This document shows positions 1 to 9,300 of a stretch of 64,000 nt of DNA, one piece after another. Position numbers and translations under genes: made by a program. The notes beneath the pieces are model-generated. The model searched no databases. It was not told the DNA's origin and saw nothing but the letters and a program-made list of their open reading frames with translations. The stretch comes from CBDFHF01 sp965247565 (GTDB lineage: Bacteria; Pseudomonadota; Gammaproteobacteria; Methylococcales; Methylomonadaceae). Numbering within the stretch: position 1 is the stretch's first letter; the number at the start of each line of letters is the position of its first letter. The stretch is taken from positions 62,001 through 126,000 of the forward strand of contig CBDFHF010000003.1 in assembly GCA_965247565.1 (NCBI GenBank), in the 5' to 3' direction.

Positions 1-573
1 ATATTCAAAGTTAAGTTCCATTACAGGCTTCCAAGCCTCTTTGAGATCTTTAAACAGCATATCGATAATGATGCGAATTACCCGCATCTCAGTTGGCGTA
101 AACTCGCGACCTTCAACTTTATTGTGAAACAAACCGCCGCCGCCGAAAAAATTGTCCACTATGGTAAAAACCAACCGAGGCTCCATAACAATCAGGGCTT
201 TACCACGCAACGGCAAGAACCGTACGATGGTCAAATTAGTCGGGACTAGCAAACCCTGTGTGTATTCAGAAAATTTTTGTACCTGAATACCGGAAATAAA
301 AATTTCTGCTGAGCGTCGTAATAAATTAAATAGCGAAATCCGAAACAACCTGGAAAAACGCTCATTAACCATTTCCAGGGTCGGCATACGCCCACGCACA
401 ATACGTTCCTGGCTAGTGAAATCATAGTTTCTGACAACACCGTCACCTTTAGTCGATTGTTCAAAACCATCATCAATCGCCGATGCATCAGTTTCTGTTT
501 CAATATCACCAACATCAACACCGTTTAGAAGTGCATCAATTTCAGCTTGGGACAGTAAATCTGCAGTTGCCAT
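1..573 (-). CDS. fliM: Flagellar motor switch protein FliM, partial (N-terminal part)
   Basis: The reading frame runs from an ATG at 573 off the left edge, giving the first 191 residues with no stop. It begins MATADLLSQAEIDALLNG, the typical N-terminal CheY-binding helix of FliM, and continues with the core RMPTLEMVNERFSR and FFGGGGLFHNKVEGREFT segments. FliM sits in the C-ring of the flagellar basal body, binds phosphorylated CheY and switches motor rotation. It starts 3 nt after the fliL stop, so the two are co-transcribed. The C-terminal part, and probably fliN, lie outside the window. Identity is secure from the motifs. Confidence 0.96.
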   Translation of the reverse strand, partial: MATADLLSQAEIDALLNGVDVGDIETETDASAIDDGFEQSTKGDGVVRNYDFTSQERIVRGRMPTLEMVNERFSRLFRISLFNLLRRSAEIFISGIQVQKFSEYTQGLLVPTNLTIVRFLPLRGKALIVMEPRLVFTIVDNFFGGGGLFHNKVEGREFTPTEMRVIRIIIDMLFKDLKEAWKPVMELNFEY

Positions 574-576
574 AAG

Positions 577-1146
577 TTATTGCATAACAAATGAAGTAAA
601 GAACACCTCTTCTACGTGCGCTTTACCGATTTTTTTCTTTAAAATATCAATGATTGTCTTCAACATGGCCTCGCGCAATTTTTCCTTGCCTTCGCGATTT
701 CTCATTTCATCTGGATTTTGCGAACCGATCAGCATCATCAAGTTATTTCGGATCATTGGCTCGTGTTTTTTTAATGCGGCCACTGCTTCCTCGTCTTCAG
801 CCGATACGGATACGGATACGGATACCAGCTTAGCCGAAGAACCTTGCGGTAAGCTCACCACAAAAGGTTTACCCATATCGAAATAAACCATTTCTATCTT
901 GCCACCATGCCCCTCTTCTGACCCTTCATGCTCGTCATCCGACTCTTTATCGCCATGAGCTTCATGGTCTTCTCCTTCAGCTTTGGCCCCATGCTCCCCC
1001 TCGGCTTTGGCGGGATCAGACTTTAAAAAATAGAATGCTGCACCCCCACCTCCTGCCAATAACACCAAAACCGCAACGATAATAATGATCAGCTTTTTTT
1101 TGGAAGATTTTTTTCCTTCCCCTTCTGCACTTTTAGCTTCTGACAT
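577..1146 (-). CDS. fliL: Flagellar basal body-associated protein FliL
   Basis: This 189-residue inner-membrane protein has a Lys-rich N terminus, one membrane helix at about residues 19-41 (LIIIIVAVLVLLAGGGG) and a periplasmic FliL domain from about residue 85 to the end. FliL surrounds the stator and supports torque. Between helix and domain lies an unusual acidic, His-rich linker of about 40 residues. A tandem hexanucleotide (GATACG units, about 803-826 on the plus strand) encodes the SVSVSVS run in the domain. A good Shine-Dalgarno (AAAGGA) precedes the ATG. fliM follows 3 nt downstream. Confidence 0.93.
   Translation of the reverse strand: MSEAKSAEGEGKKSSKKKLIIIIVAVLVLLAGGGGAAFYFLKSDPAKAEGEHGAKAEGEDHEAHGDKESDDEHEGSEEGHGGKIEMVYFDMGKPFVVSLPQGSSAKLVSVSVSVSAEDEEAVAALKKHEPMIRNNLMMLIGSQNPDEMRNREGKEKLREAMLKTIIDILKKKIGKAHVEEVFFTSFVMQ
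803..826. repeat. Tandem GATACG hexanucleotide repeat inside fliL
   Basis: Four in-phase copies of a 6-bp unit (GATACG, the last ending GATACC) encode alternating Ser-Val in the FliL periplasmic domain. Because the unit is a multiple of three, slippage would lengthen or shorten the SV run without a frameshift. Confidence 0.8.
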
Positions 1147-1472
1147 CTCAAAAATCCTTTGTTTTTATAAGCAATGAAGCAATTTAAAGACCATAATTAA
1201 ATTACATTTTTAAAACAATGACATAAAAAATTAACCAGGAAATACGTCAATATTTTGTCGCGTTCGACCAACCAAGCATCTACTCTAAAATTAAGTATAG
1301 AAGAAGTGTGTCAAAAAACCTGCCATTGAGCACTAAAGCAATTTGGCGTTAGTACCAAAGAGTTCGTTCGACAAAAATAAAATTCAGGTTGGCAAAAATA
1401 CGAAACAACGCTTCGCCAAACGCAACGATCCGGTTATTATCCACGTTAGTCTTATTAACCTAGTGGGAGCTT
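1147..1472. other. Intergenic region between divergent fliL and the receiver-Hpt gene
   Basis: This AT-rich 326-bp gap separates two divergent genes and must carry both promoters. I found no convincing sigma-54 or sigma-28 flagellar promoter, no strong hairpin and no small ORF with a ribosome site. The heptamer GTTCGAC occurs twice (near 1263 and 1365) but is too short to interpret. Confidence 0.4.
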
Positions 1473-2213
1473 ATGGAAATTGCTTTAAACGGTGTCGATA
1501 GAGCGGTATTAGTGCTTGCAGATGTGAATGACCCGCGGATTTTCGCAATCCGGCAGCATTTGCGCGATTATTGCCAACAACTAATCTTAACTGCACAGGT
1601 CTCCGAGATTATCTCGCTGATCAATACCTATCATGTTGAGCTTATTCTGCTTGACTTGCATTTATGTGGTGTTGCTTTAATCAAGCAACTCAGAGGACTA
1701 TCGAGTATCAACCTGAAAACCCCGGTTATAGCGCTTACCAACAATTCAGACAGAGAACAGAAAAAAAACATCATTGCCGCCGGCTTTGATGACTGTTTAA
1801 TAAAATCTGTAAATCTGAATCAGCTTGCTGAGCTACTTGAAGTTTGGCAGGTCAGTCAAAACGTCCCAAATGAATTAAGCTATGTTACGAGTATGCTTTC
1901 TAAAACCTACGGTAATAAAAAACTGGCATTAACTATTTTTCAGAAGCTTTTAATGGAACTGCCGGAACAGGTTTCTTCTATCAAAGAAGCCTTAGAAATA
2001 AAGCAATATGAACTGGCAAGGCAGGTTGTTCACAAATTGAACGGTTCAGCTAGCTTGTGTGGTTTTGTTGATATGCAACGCTCCGCGCAGACGTTGGAAA
2101 ACAGCTTGTTGAACCAAAACTATTCCAAAACTCATAAAAGCTTTTCGACTTTACAGCAAGACATCTTGAATTTCACCAAACAAGAAAAAGCCATATTGGC
2201 TTATTTTGGATAA
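1473..2213 (+). CDS. Receiver-Hpt phosphorelay protein
   Basis: The 246-residue protein has an N-terminal receiver-like domain (about residues 10-125; phospho-Asp candidate in ILLDLHLCG, conserved Lys in CLIKS) and a C-terminal histidine phosphotransfer domain (about 135-235) with the HKLNGSA motif. No DNA-binding or enzymatic output domain is present, so it probably passes phosphate between a kinase and a response regulator, like the C-terminal half of a BarA-type hybrid kinase without the kinase. The start is supported by GGGAGC just upstream. It stands alone, divergent from the flagellar genes and convergent with fimV; the partner is not identifiable here. Confidence 0.8.
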   Translation: MEIALNGVDRAVLVLADVNDPRIFAIRQHLRDYCQQLILTAQVSEIISLINTYHVELILLDLHLCGVALIKQLRGLSSINLKTPVIALTNNSDREQKKNIIAAGFDDCLIKSVNLNQLAELLEVWQVSQNVPNELSYVTSMLSKTYGNKKLALTIFQKLLMELPEQVSSIKEALEIKQYELARQVVHKLNGSASLCGFVDMQRSAQTLENSLLNQNYSKTHKSFSTLQQDILNFTKQEKAILAYFG

Positions 2214-2214
2214 T

Positions 2215-2241
2215 AAAAAAGCCCATGAAGGGCTTTTTTTT
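2215..2241. terminator. Bidirectional rho-independent terminator
   Basis: AAAAAAGCCC-atga-agGGCTTTTTTTT forms a GC-core hairpin with A and T tracts on both sides. It can end both the receiver-Hpt transcript and the convergent fimV transcript. Confidence 0.9.
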
Positions 2242-2257
2242 ATTCAGATTTTGATAA

Positions 2258-5005
2258 CTACCCTAGGTCATCAAGCAATAACTGCGCTAGTTTCTTCTGT
2301 TCTGCCGAACCTTTCAGCAGCACTTCATTAGCAATTTCTTTGGCGGCACCTATGTCGCCCATGTCGACATAAGCCTTGGCCAAGTCGAGCTTAGTTTCTA
2401 GCTCTTCCAAGTCCGTCAAGTCTGCAACTTCAAAACCTTCGCCTACATTCGCTTCTAAATCTGAAGCAATTTCTGAGTTATCGAGTTCGAAATTAAAGTC
2501 AAAATCGAAGTCGTTATCGAACGACTCTTGCTTAAGTGAGGAAATATTACTAGCAGTAAAGTCAATGCTCGAGCCATCATCCACCGCTTTTGCAGCTGGC
2601 TTAACAACAGAGGGCTTTGTATCCAGGCCAAAATCAAAATCGACTGTTTCAATATCACTCTCTAACTCTGTTTTTTCAGGGTTCTGTTTAACGTTTTTAG
2701 CGCTAGTCGCAATCGCAGTCAGATCAAATTCGATACTTTCGTTGACCTTCGCCTCGTCCTGAGTACTGCTCTTTTCGAAATCAAGTGAAGTTTTTTCAGC
2801 ACCACTTTTTATCTCAAGGCTATCAACCTCATCGATTTCAACTCCTTCTTCAAAGGCAAGGAGATCCTCATCAAGATCAAGGTCATCAATATACCCTTGC
2901 TCAGTTTCGAGCTCATTATGGCTTGTGGTCATCTCCGCAATAGAGCCTTCTGAGGATTTTCCTGCGCCGGCGGCGGCTAATGTAAATAATGCTGATCCTG
3001 GGGATATGTCTTTACCCATATCAGTGACTTTACCCCAAAATACAGGCTCCAAATTCTTACCTGCATCAACTAATTCCTTAGCATATGCCTCGAAAGCAGA
3101 TTTGTTTTCATTGGCATAGAAAATTTCCAGTAACTTCAACTTACACTCGTCATCATTTGGCTGATCTTTAATAGCTTGCCGTATCAGCTCTTCGGCCTGT
3201 TGATAGCGGCCATAAGCCAAATAAACATCAGCTTCGGAAATAGGGTCTATTTCGCCATGCGCTGTATCGAACACATCAAAATCGCTAGGAGCAAAGTCAC
3301 TTAGGAAAGTGCTGTCCGCTAGGTTATCATTTTCGAAGAGTGTATTGCTCTTCGCTGCCTGAACAAGATTATCATCTGCTTCAGGAACGACGATCACACT
3401 GGATGTTGCGAACATACTATCCGCATTGGTTTCCTCTTCAGTTTTTCTTTTTCGCCACCATAACCAACCTAATAAAGACAGGGCCCCCGTGCCTAATGCA
3501 GCAACTATCGGATAGTAATAATCCGTACCCGACTCCACTTTCGCTGGTGCTACCGGCTTTACCTTCGGCTGCTCAACCGAAGGTTGAACTGCAGGCTGTT
3601 GTGCTTCTGGCTGTGTTTCAGAGGGTAATGTCTGCGGCTTAGGTGGCTCAACTTCTGGAACAACCGGCTGTTCCACAGAGGGTTCAACTGGTTGCTGCGG
3701 CTGAGCTAAAACGGGTTGCTCTATTGCCGGCTGTGCTGGTTTCGTAAGATCAGGCGCCGGAGGCTGTTGTTCAGCCGACGGAGCTACGGGTTGCTGTTCA
3801 GCCGGCGCTGTTGCGCCATCTGTAGCAGCGGCTTGTGGCTTTTCTTGCTCACTAGCTTTAGCCGCTGGCGTCTGATTTTGCAACGTAGCTAATTGTTGGT
3901 CTTTTAAGGCCAACAATTGCTGCATCACGGCTAACTGTTTTTCCAGCTCAGCAACTTTATTCTGTATCGCTTGAATTTCTAATGTAGTCGCACCCGATTT
4001 ATCAGCTGGCTGAGCTATTTTTTGTTTATCGTCACCCGGCGTGACAACTGCATTTTCGTCGACATTACCCTCCGTCGGTGCAACTAAAGTCAGTTGTTTG
4101 TCAGCCTCATCATCTTCAGCATATTGACTACCTGAACCTTGCGGCGCAGTGTGATTTTCCCACTGTTGGCGTTGACGATTAAACTCCACCAATGCTTGCT
4201 TGCGCGACAATCTTAAAGCAACATTCCGATCGGGAATCTTTAACCGCTCACCAGCCAATAATGCATTAACATTTTTCTTATAAAAAGCATGCGGATTTTC
4301 TTTATAAATCGCAATCATCATTTGTTCTACAGAAACATTTTCCTGTCTGCTGGGCCGCTCAGCGACTTTCCAGAGTGTATCGTTCTTCCGTGTAGATACA
4401 TACCCGCCAGAGGCACCTGTAACAGCCTCTTGGCTCGACCGCGGCCGGGCTACTGAATGTTTTTGTTCAACAACATTTGATTCCGACTCTTCAATTGATA
4501 CCTGATTTGACTCAAAACGAGAATCTACCGCCTGCCGTTGAGTAGCAACCGCAGGTTCTGCAACCTCATCGATTTCCTGATCAGATTCGAGTGGAATAGT
4601 CGCCTGTTTATAAACAGCAGGTGGATCGACTAAAACAGTAAACTCTCGATATAAATTACCTTTAGGCCAACTGACTTGAAGTAAAAAGTTTAAAAATGGC
4701 TCTTTTAAGGCCTCTCTTGAACTCAACTTAATAACGACCGAACCGTTACTCTTTACAACGGGCTCAAATTTAATCTTCGATAAAAAATACGACCAAGCAA
4801 CACCAGCTTCATCAAACTTAGCGGGTGGCGCTAAACTGACTTTTATATCAGCAACATCTTCACCTGCCGAAACCACTAAACCAATCTCAGCATTCAAATT
4901 TTGGTTAAGGGCTGAGTGCAATTTAATTTCGCCAATCCCCAATGGATAAGCGCCAGCTGGCATCAGTAACGATACCACTGCTAAAGTTTTAGTTAAATTG
5001 CGCAC
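2258..5005 (-). CDS. fimV: FimV-type polar peptidoglycan-binding hub protein
   Basis: FimV proteins organise the cell pole and support type IV pilus assembly and twitching through cyclic AMP signalling. The protein is about 915 residues. It has a signal peptide (MRNLTKTLAVVSLLMPAGAYP), the FimV N-terminal domain (LGIGEIKLHSALNQNLNAEI), a LysM-like segment (NDTLWKVAERPS), a coiled coil, a long Pro/Gln repeat stretch, one membrane helix (YPIVAALGTGALSLLGWLWW), and an acidic cytoplasmic tail with TPR-like helices ending in the conserved FimV C-terminal motif. I chose the GTG at 5005 because AAGGAG lies 6 nt upstream; a GTG at 5032 is possible but has no ribosome site and weakens the signal peptide. 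The leuCDB-asd-fimV order matches Pseudomonas. Confidence 0.93.
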   Translation of the reverse strand: MRNLTKTLAVVSLLMPAGAYPLGIGEIKLHSALNQNLNAEIGLVVSAGEDVADIKVSLAPPAKFDEAGVAWSYFLSKIKFEPVVKSNGSVVIKLSSREALKEPFLNFLLQVSWPKGNLYREFTVLVDPPAVYKQATIPLESDQEIDEVAEPAVATQRQAVDSRFESNQVSIEESESNVVEQKHSVARPRSSQEAVTGASGGYVSTRKNDTLWKVAERPSRQENVSVEQMMIAIYKENPHAFYKKNVNALLAGERLKIPDRNVALRLSRKQALVEFNRQRQQWENHTAPQGSGSQYAEDDEADKQLTLVAPTEGNVDENAVVTPGDDKQKIAQPADKSGATTLEIQAIQNKVAELEKQLAVMQQLLALKDQQLATLQNQTPAAKASEQEKPQAAATDGATAPAEQQPVAPSAEQQPPAPDLTKPAQPAIEQPVLAQPQQPVEPSVEQPVVPEVEPPKPQTLPSETQPEAQQPAVQPSVEQPKVKPVAPAKVESGTDYYYPIVAALGTGALSLLGWLWWRKRKTEEETNADSMFATSSVIVVPEADDNLVQAAKSNTLFENDNLADSTFLSDFAPSDFDVFDTAHGEIDPISEADVYLAYGRYQQAEELIRQAIKDQPNDDECKLKLLEIFYANENKSAFEAYAKELVDAGKNLEPVFWGKVTDMGKDISPGSALFTLAAAGAGKSSEGSIAEMTTSHNELETEQGYIDDLDLDEDLLAFEEGVEIDEVDSLEIKSGAEKTSLDFEKSSTQDEAKVNESIEFDLTAIATSAKNVKQNPEKTELESDIETVDFDFGLDTKPSVVKPAAKAVDDGSSIDFTASNISSLKQESFDNDFDFDFNFELDNSEIASDLEANVGEGFEVADLTDLEELETKLDLAKAYVDMGDIGAAKEIANEVLLKGSAEQKKLAQLLLDDLG

Positions 5006-5074
5006 GCTGCTCTCCTTCACATTAGTTACCACAGTTTTTTACCGCATCAAATCGAACATATAAACAAGCTTAGA

Positions 5075-6097
5075 CTAGATGTATTTTTTTACCAATACTT
5101 CAGCAATTTGCACACTATTTAGCGCCGCCCCTTTGCGAACATTGTCACCTACTACCCATAAATCGATACCTTTGGGGTGGGAAATATCCTCTCTGATTCG
5201 ACCAACAAACACATCATCATGGCCAGATGACTCAGTCACCGCCGTCGGATATCCCCCATTAACGCGCTCATCTAACACGGTTACACCTGGCGCTTTTTCT
5301 AATAACGCTTTAACGGTTGCCGCATCTATTTTTTTACCGGTTTCAATGTGCACCGCTTCTGAATGTCCAAAAAACACCGGAACCCTAACCGCGGTGGCAT
5401 TAACATTAATGCTGTCATCACCCATGATTTTTTTAGTTTCCCAGACCATTTTCATTTCTTCTTTGGTATAACCGTTTTCCATGAATACATCGATTTGCGG
5501 CAAAACATTAAAAGCGATTTGCTTAGAGTAAACACTGGGCGTAATCACTTGCGCATTCAGTAAGTTAGCGGTTTGTTTTGCCAATTCTTCAATCGCTTCC
5601 TTACCGGTACCAGAAACAGCCTGATAGGTACAAACATTGATACGCTCAATGCCAACGGCATCATAAATCGGCTTTAAAGCTACCAACATTTGAATGGTTG
5701 AACAATTAGGATTGGCGATAATGCCGCGATTTTTATAGTCAGCGATTTTTTCAGGATTCACTTCCGGCACAACCAACGGAATATCATCGTCATATCTAAA
5801 TTGCGAAGTGTTATCAATAACCACACAACCTGCAGCCGCTGCAATTGGGGCATATACCTCTGAAACTGAAGCTCCCGGAGAGAACAATCCAATTTGAACT
5901 TTAGAGAAATCAAAAGTCGCTAGATCTTCCACTTTTAGTGAGCCACCCTTAAAAGGAATACGTTTGCCAGCAGAATTACTACTGGCCAAAGCATAGACTT
6001 CTCCCACCGGAAAGTTACGTTCTTCCAGAATCGACAGCATCGCTTCACCGACAGCACCTGTTGCACCAACGACCGCAACGTTATAAAGCTTAGTCAT
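5075..6097 (-). CDS. asd: Aspartate-semialdehyde dehydrogenase
   Basis: Asd reduces aspartyl-4-phosphate to aspartate semialdehyde with NADPH, the branch point to lysine/diaminopimelate, threonine and methionine. The 340-residue length is normal. Visible features are the nucleotide-binding start VAVVGATGAVGEAML, the catalytic cysteine in NPNCSTIQM (about residue 132), the substrate Arg/His region in RVPVFFGHSEAVH and the C-terminal VGDNVRKGAALNSVQIAE. It starts 2 nt after leuB ends and is followed by fimV. Its partner lysC is at 57903-59135. Confidence 0.97.
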   Translation of the reverse strand: MTKLYNVAVVGATGAVGEAMLSILEERNFPVGEVYALASSNSAGKRIPFKGGSLKVEDLATFDFSKVQIGLFSPGASVSEVYAPIAAAAGCVVIDNTSQFRYDDDIPLVVPEVNPEKIADYKNRGIIANPNCSTIQMLVALKPIYDAVGIERINVCTYQAVSGTGKEAIEELAKQTANLLNAQVITPSVYSKQIAFNVLPQIDVFMENGYTKEEMKMVWETKKIMGDDSINVNATAVRVPVFFGHSEAVHIETGKKIDAATVKALLEKAPGVTVLDERVNGGYPTAVTESSGHDDVFVGRIREDISHPKGIDLWVVGDNVRKGAALNSVQIAEVLVKKYI

Positions 6098-6099
6098 TT

Positions 6100-7185
6100 T
6101 TATACCTCATTTTGTAAAGCAGAAACCACCGCATCACCCATTTGCACGGTGCTGACTCTTTGCATTCCATCAGCATAAATATCGTTAGTGCGAATATTGG
6201 CATTTAGGGCTGCATTTACGGCTTGCTCGATCCGATCAGCCGGGGCCGCTTGGTTAAAGGTGTACCGCAACATCATTGCTGCAGATAAAATTGTTGCCAA
6301 CGGATTAGCTATACCTTGCCCGGCAATGTCGGGTGCGGAACCGTGAATCGGCTCATACATACCCTTGCCGTTGGCATCTAATGATGCAGACGGCAACATG
6401 CCAATCGAGCCGGTCAACATAGCTGCGGTGTCAGATAAAATATCGCCAAACATATTGGTGGTAACAATCACGTCAAACTGTTTCGGCGCTCGAACTAATT
6501 GCATGGAGGCGTTATCGACATACATATGGCTTAAATTTACATCCGGGTACTGTTTGCCCACTTCAGTGACGACTTCCCGCCACAACTCCGTACATTCAAG
6601 CACATTAGCTTTATCAACCGAGCACAATTTGTGGTTACGCTTTTGGGCAATTTGAAAAGCTGAATGGGCAATGCGGCGAATTTCCGATTCACTATACACC
6701 AGAGTGTTAAAGCCTTGGCGCTCACCGTTTTCAAGAACCCGAATGCCGCGTGGCTGCCCAAAGTAAATACCGCCAGTTAATTCGCGGACGATCATAATAT
6801 CTAAACCGGAGACAATTTCCGGTTTTAACGATGACGCACTCGCTAATTGCGGATATAAAATCGCCGGACGCAAATTGGAAAACAGCTCTAATGTTGACCG
6901 CAATCCCAGTAAACCTTTTTCAGGTCTCAAGGAAATATCTAACGATTCCCATTTGTAACCACCGACTGCACCCAACAGGATTGCATCGGCACTTTTTACT
7001 AAATCGATGGTTTGTTGTGGAAATGGCATTCCGTGAGCATCATAGGCAGCACCACCTATTAGACCACTCTCAAATACTAAGCCGAGATTCATATCGGCAT
7101 TTAAAAAATTTAAAACTTTAATGGCTTCGGCGATAATTTCAGGGCCGATACCGTCACCCGGTAAAACTGCAATTTTTTTTGTCAT
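6100..7185 (-). CDS. leuB: 3-Isopropylmalate dehydrogenase
   Basis: LeuB oxidatively decarboxylates 3-isopropylmalate with NAD+, the third step of leucine synthesis. The 361-residue protein begins KKIAVLPGDGIGPEI, carries the substrate loop LLGLRSTLELFSNLRPA, the RELTGGIYFG segment and the NAD-binding EPIHGSAPDIAGQGIANP. It lies between leuD (45 nt upstream) and asd (2 nt downstream) on the same strand. Confidence 0.97.
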   Translation of the reverse strand: MTKKIAVLPGDGIGPEIIAEAIKVLNFLNADMNLGLVFESGLIGGAAYDAHGMPFPQQTIDLVKSADAILLGAVGGYKWESLDISLRPEKGLLGLRSTLELFSNLRPAILYPQLASASSLKPEIVSGLDIMIVRELTGGIYFGQPRGIRVLENGERQGFNTLVYSESEIRRIAHSAFQIAQKRNHKLCSVDKANVLECTELWREVVTEVGKQYPDVNLSHMYVDNASMQLVRAPKQFDVIVTTNMFGDILSDTAAMLTGSIGMLPSASLDANGKGMYEPIHGSAPDIAGQGIANPLATILSAAMMLRYTFNQAAPADRIEQAVNAALNANIRTNDIYADGMQRVSTVQMGDAVVSALQNEV

Positions 7186-7230
7186 TTAAAACCTTTAATT
7201 TGGCCGCGATGCTTACGCAGCTAGGCACAA

Positions 7231-7866
7231 TTACTCAACAAACAACCAAGGCGCCCTTTTAGCTCGCTCGGCCTCGTATGCTTTGATCTTATCGGCGTGC
7301 TGTAGCGATAAAGCTATATCATCTAAACCGTTCAATAACCGATATTTGCGGGTTTCATCCACAGCAAAACCAATAGTTCTGCCTTGAGGGGTAATGACCT
7401 GCTGCGCAATTAATTCGATAGTTAATTGGTAACCTGTCACTAATTCGTTAAACAAACTATCGACCACATCAGCGGGCAGTGGGATCGGTAACAACCCATT
7501 TTTAAAACAGTTGTTATAAAAAATATCAGCAAAACTCGGCGCAATAATGGCTCTAAAGCCAAAATCCTCTAAAGCCCACGGAGCATGTTCGCGGGACGAG
7601 CCGCACCCAAAATTCTCTCGTGCTAATAAGATCTCTGCCCCCTTAAATTCGGGCTTATTCAATACAAAGTCTTTGTTTAATGGCCTATTTGTACAATCCA
7701 TCTCTGGCTCACCATGATCCAGATAACGCCATTCGTCGAATAAATACGGACCGAAGCCGGCGCGGCGTATAGACTTTAAAAACTGCTTAGGAATGATAGC
7801 ATCGGTATCTACATTCGCCCGATCTAGGGGCGCAACCAAAGCAGTTACAGTGGTAAATGCTTTCAT
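7231..7866 (-). CDS. leuD: 3-Isopropylmalate dehydratase small subunit
   Basis: LeuD is the small subunit that pairs with LeuC to isomerise 2- to 3-isopropylmalate. The 211-residue protein contains DTDAIIPKQFLKS and FGCGSSREHAPWAL, the swivel-domain signature. The ATG at 7866 gives the usual MKAFTTVTALVAPLDRANVD start and overlaps the leuC stop by one base (TAATG), indicating translational coupling; an in-frame start 15 nt upstream lies inside leuC and is unlikely. Confidence 0.96.
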   Translation of the reverse strand: MKAFTTVTALVAPLDRANVDTDAIIPKQFLKSIRRAGFGPYLFDEWRYLDHGEPEMDCTNRPLNKDFVLNKPEFKGAEILLARENFGCGSSREHAPWALEDFGFRAIIAPSFADIFYNNCFKNGLLPIPLPADVVDSLFNELVTGYQLTIELIAQQVITPQGRTIGFAVDETRKYRLLNGLDDIALSLQHADKIKAYEAERAKRAPWLFVE

Positions 7867-9278
7867 TAAATATCCCCCCAAGAACTCACATCAACGAAAT
7901 GGCCAGCGATAGCCGCTGCAGCGGCCATCGCCGGACTCACCAAATGAGTTCTGCCACCATACCCTTGTCTGCCTTCAAAATTACGATTGGATGTAGACGC
8001 ACAGCGCTCTCCTTCTTCCAGCCGATCGGCATTCATTGCCAAACACATCGAGCAACCTGGATCTCGCCATTCAAAACCGGCTTCGATAAAAATCTTATCT
8101 AAACCTTCAGCTTCCGCTTGCCGTTTTACCAAACCCGAGCCAGGAACCACTAACGCCAGTTTGATGTTATTCGCCAGTTTTTTTCCCTTGGCTACCGCAG
8201 CGGCGGCGCGTAAATCTTCGATTCTGGAGTTAGTACAAGAACCAATAAATATTTTATCAACGTTAATATCTGTAATCGCCTGTCCGGCCTTCAAATCCAT
8301 GTAATCCAGTGCACGCTGCATGCTTTGCTGTTTTACTGGGTCGGCTTCCAAGGCCGGATCAGGAACACTGGCATCAACCGCCACCACCAACTCGGGCGAT
8401 GTACCCCAGGTCACTTGCGGCTTAATGCTTGCGGCATCAATCTCTATAACTTTATCAAATTTGGCATCCGTATCCGAATACAGCAGACGCCATGCGCGTT
8501 CCGCGGCAAACCAGTCACTGCCTTGAGGTGAGTAAGGCCGATCTCGATAATAATCAATAGTTACATCGTCAACTGCAACCAAACCGGCGCGCGCACCGGC
8601 TTCTATTGCCATATTGCAAACCGTCATGCGACCTTCCATGGACAAATCGCGGATCGCAGAACCGGCAAATTCAATGGTATACCCATTTCCACCCGCAGTA
8701 CCGATTTGGCCGATAATTGCCAAAACAATATCCTTAGCTGTAACGCCCGGCCCGGTTTTGCCATTGATATTAATTAACAAATTCTTAGCTTTTTTTTGAG
8801 TCAAGCATTGAGTCGCAAGCACATGCTCGACTTCAGATGTACCTATACCGAAAGCTAATGCTCCAGATGCACCATGCGTGGAAGTATGTGAATCACCACA
8901 AACTACGGTCATACCTGGCAAAGTTGCACCTTGCTCTGGCCCCACCACATGCACAATCCCTTGTCTGGCATCAGCCATGTCGAATTCGGTAATACCAAAT
9001 TCGGCACAATTCTTGTCCAACGTTTCAACTTGCAGTCGTGAAATGGGATCGGCAATACCTTTGTCCCGATCGGTCGTCGGTACATTATGGTCTGCAACGG
9101 CAAGATTTCTGGATTGCCGCCACGGCCTTCTATTTGCCAATCGCAATCCTTCAAAGGCTTGGGGTGAAGTTACTTCATGGACTAAATGGCGATCGATATA
9201 AATAAGTGACGAACCATCTTCTTCTGTATAAACGACATGATCCGCCCACAACTTGTCATATAAGGTTTTGCCTGACAT
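7866..9278 (-). CDS. leuC: 3-Isopropylmalate dehydratase large subunit
   Basis: LeuC is the aconitase-family large subunit carrying the [4Fe-4S] cluster for isopropylmalate isomerisation. The 470-residue length is standard. Cluster cysteines are visible in FIGSCTNSR and in DPGCSMCLAMN. Other hallmarks are VCGDSHTSTHGASGALAFGIG and GRQGYGGRTHLVSPAMAAAAA. It is 22 nt downstream of adk and overlaps leuD by one base, so adk-leuC-leuD-leuB-asd may be one transcript. Confidence 0.97.
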   Translation of the reverse strand: MSGKTLYDKLWADHVVYTEEDGSSLIYIDRHLVHEVTSPQAFEGLRLANRRPWRQSRNLAVADHNVPTTDRDKGIADPISRLQVETLDKNCAEFGITEFDMADARQGIVHVVGPEQGATLPGMTVVCGDSHTSTHGASGALAFGIGTSEVEHVLATQCLTQKKAKNLLININGKTGPGVTAKDIVLAIIGQIGTAGGNGYTIEFAGSAIRDLSMEGRMTVCNMAIEAGARAGLVAVDDVTIDYYRDRPYSPQGSDWFAAERAWRLLYSDTDAKFDKVIEIDAASIKPQVTWGTSPELVVAVDASVPDPALEADPVKQQSMQRALDYMDLKAGQAITDINVDKIFIGSCTNSRIEDLRAAAAVAKGKKLANNIKLALVVPGSGLVKRQAEAEGLDKIFIEAGFEWRDPGCSMCLAMNADRLEEGERCASTSNRNFEGRQGYGGRTHLVSPAMAAAAAIAGHFVDVSSWGDI

Positions 9279-9300
9279 ATACTTTATTTACTTGTGCTTG

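Noticed and set aside
246..521. Minus-strand ORF of 91 codons at the left edge
   Set aside because: It is a shifted frame inside fliM, whose correct frame is open to the window edge.
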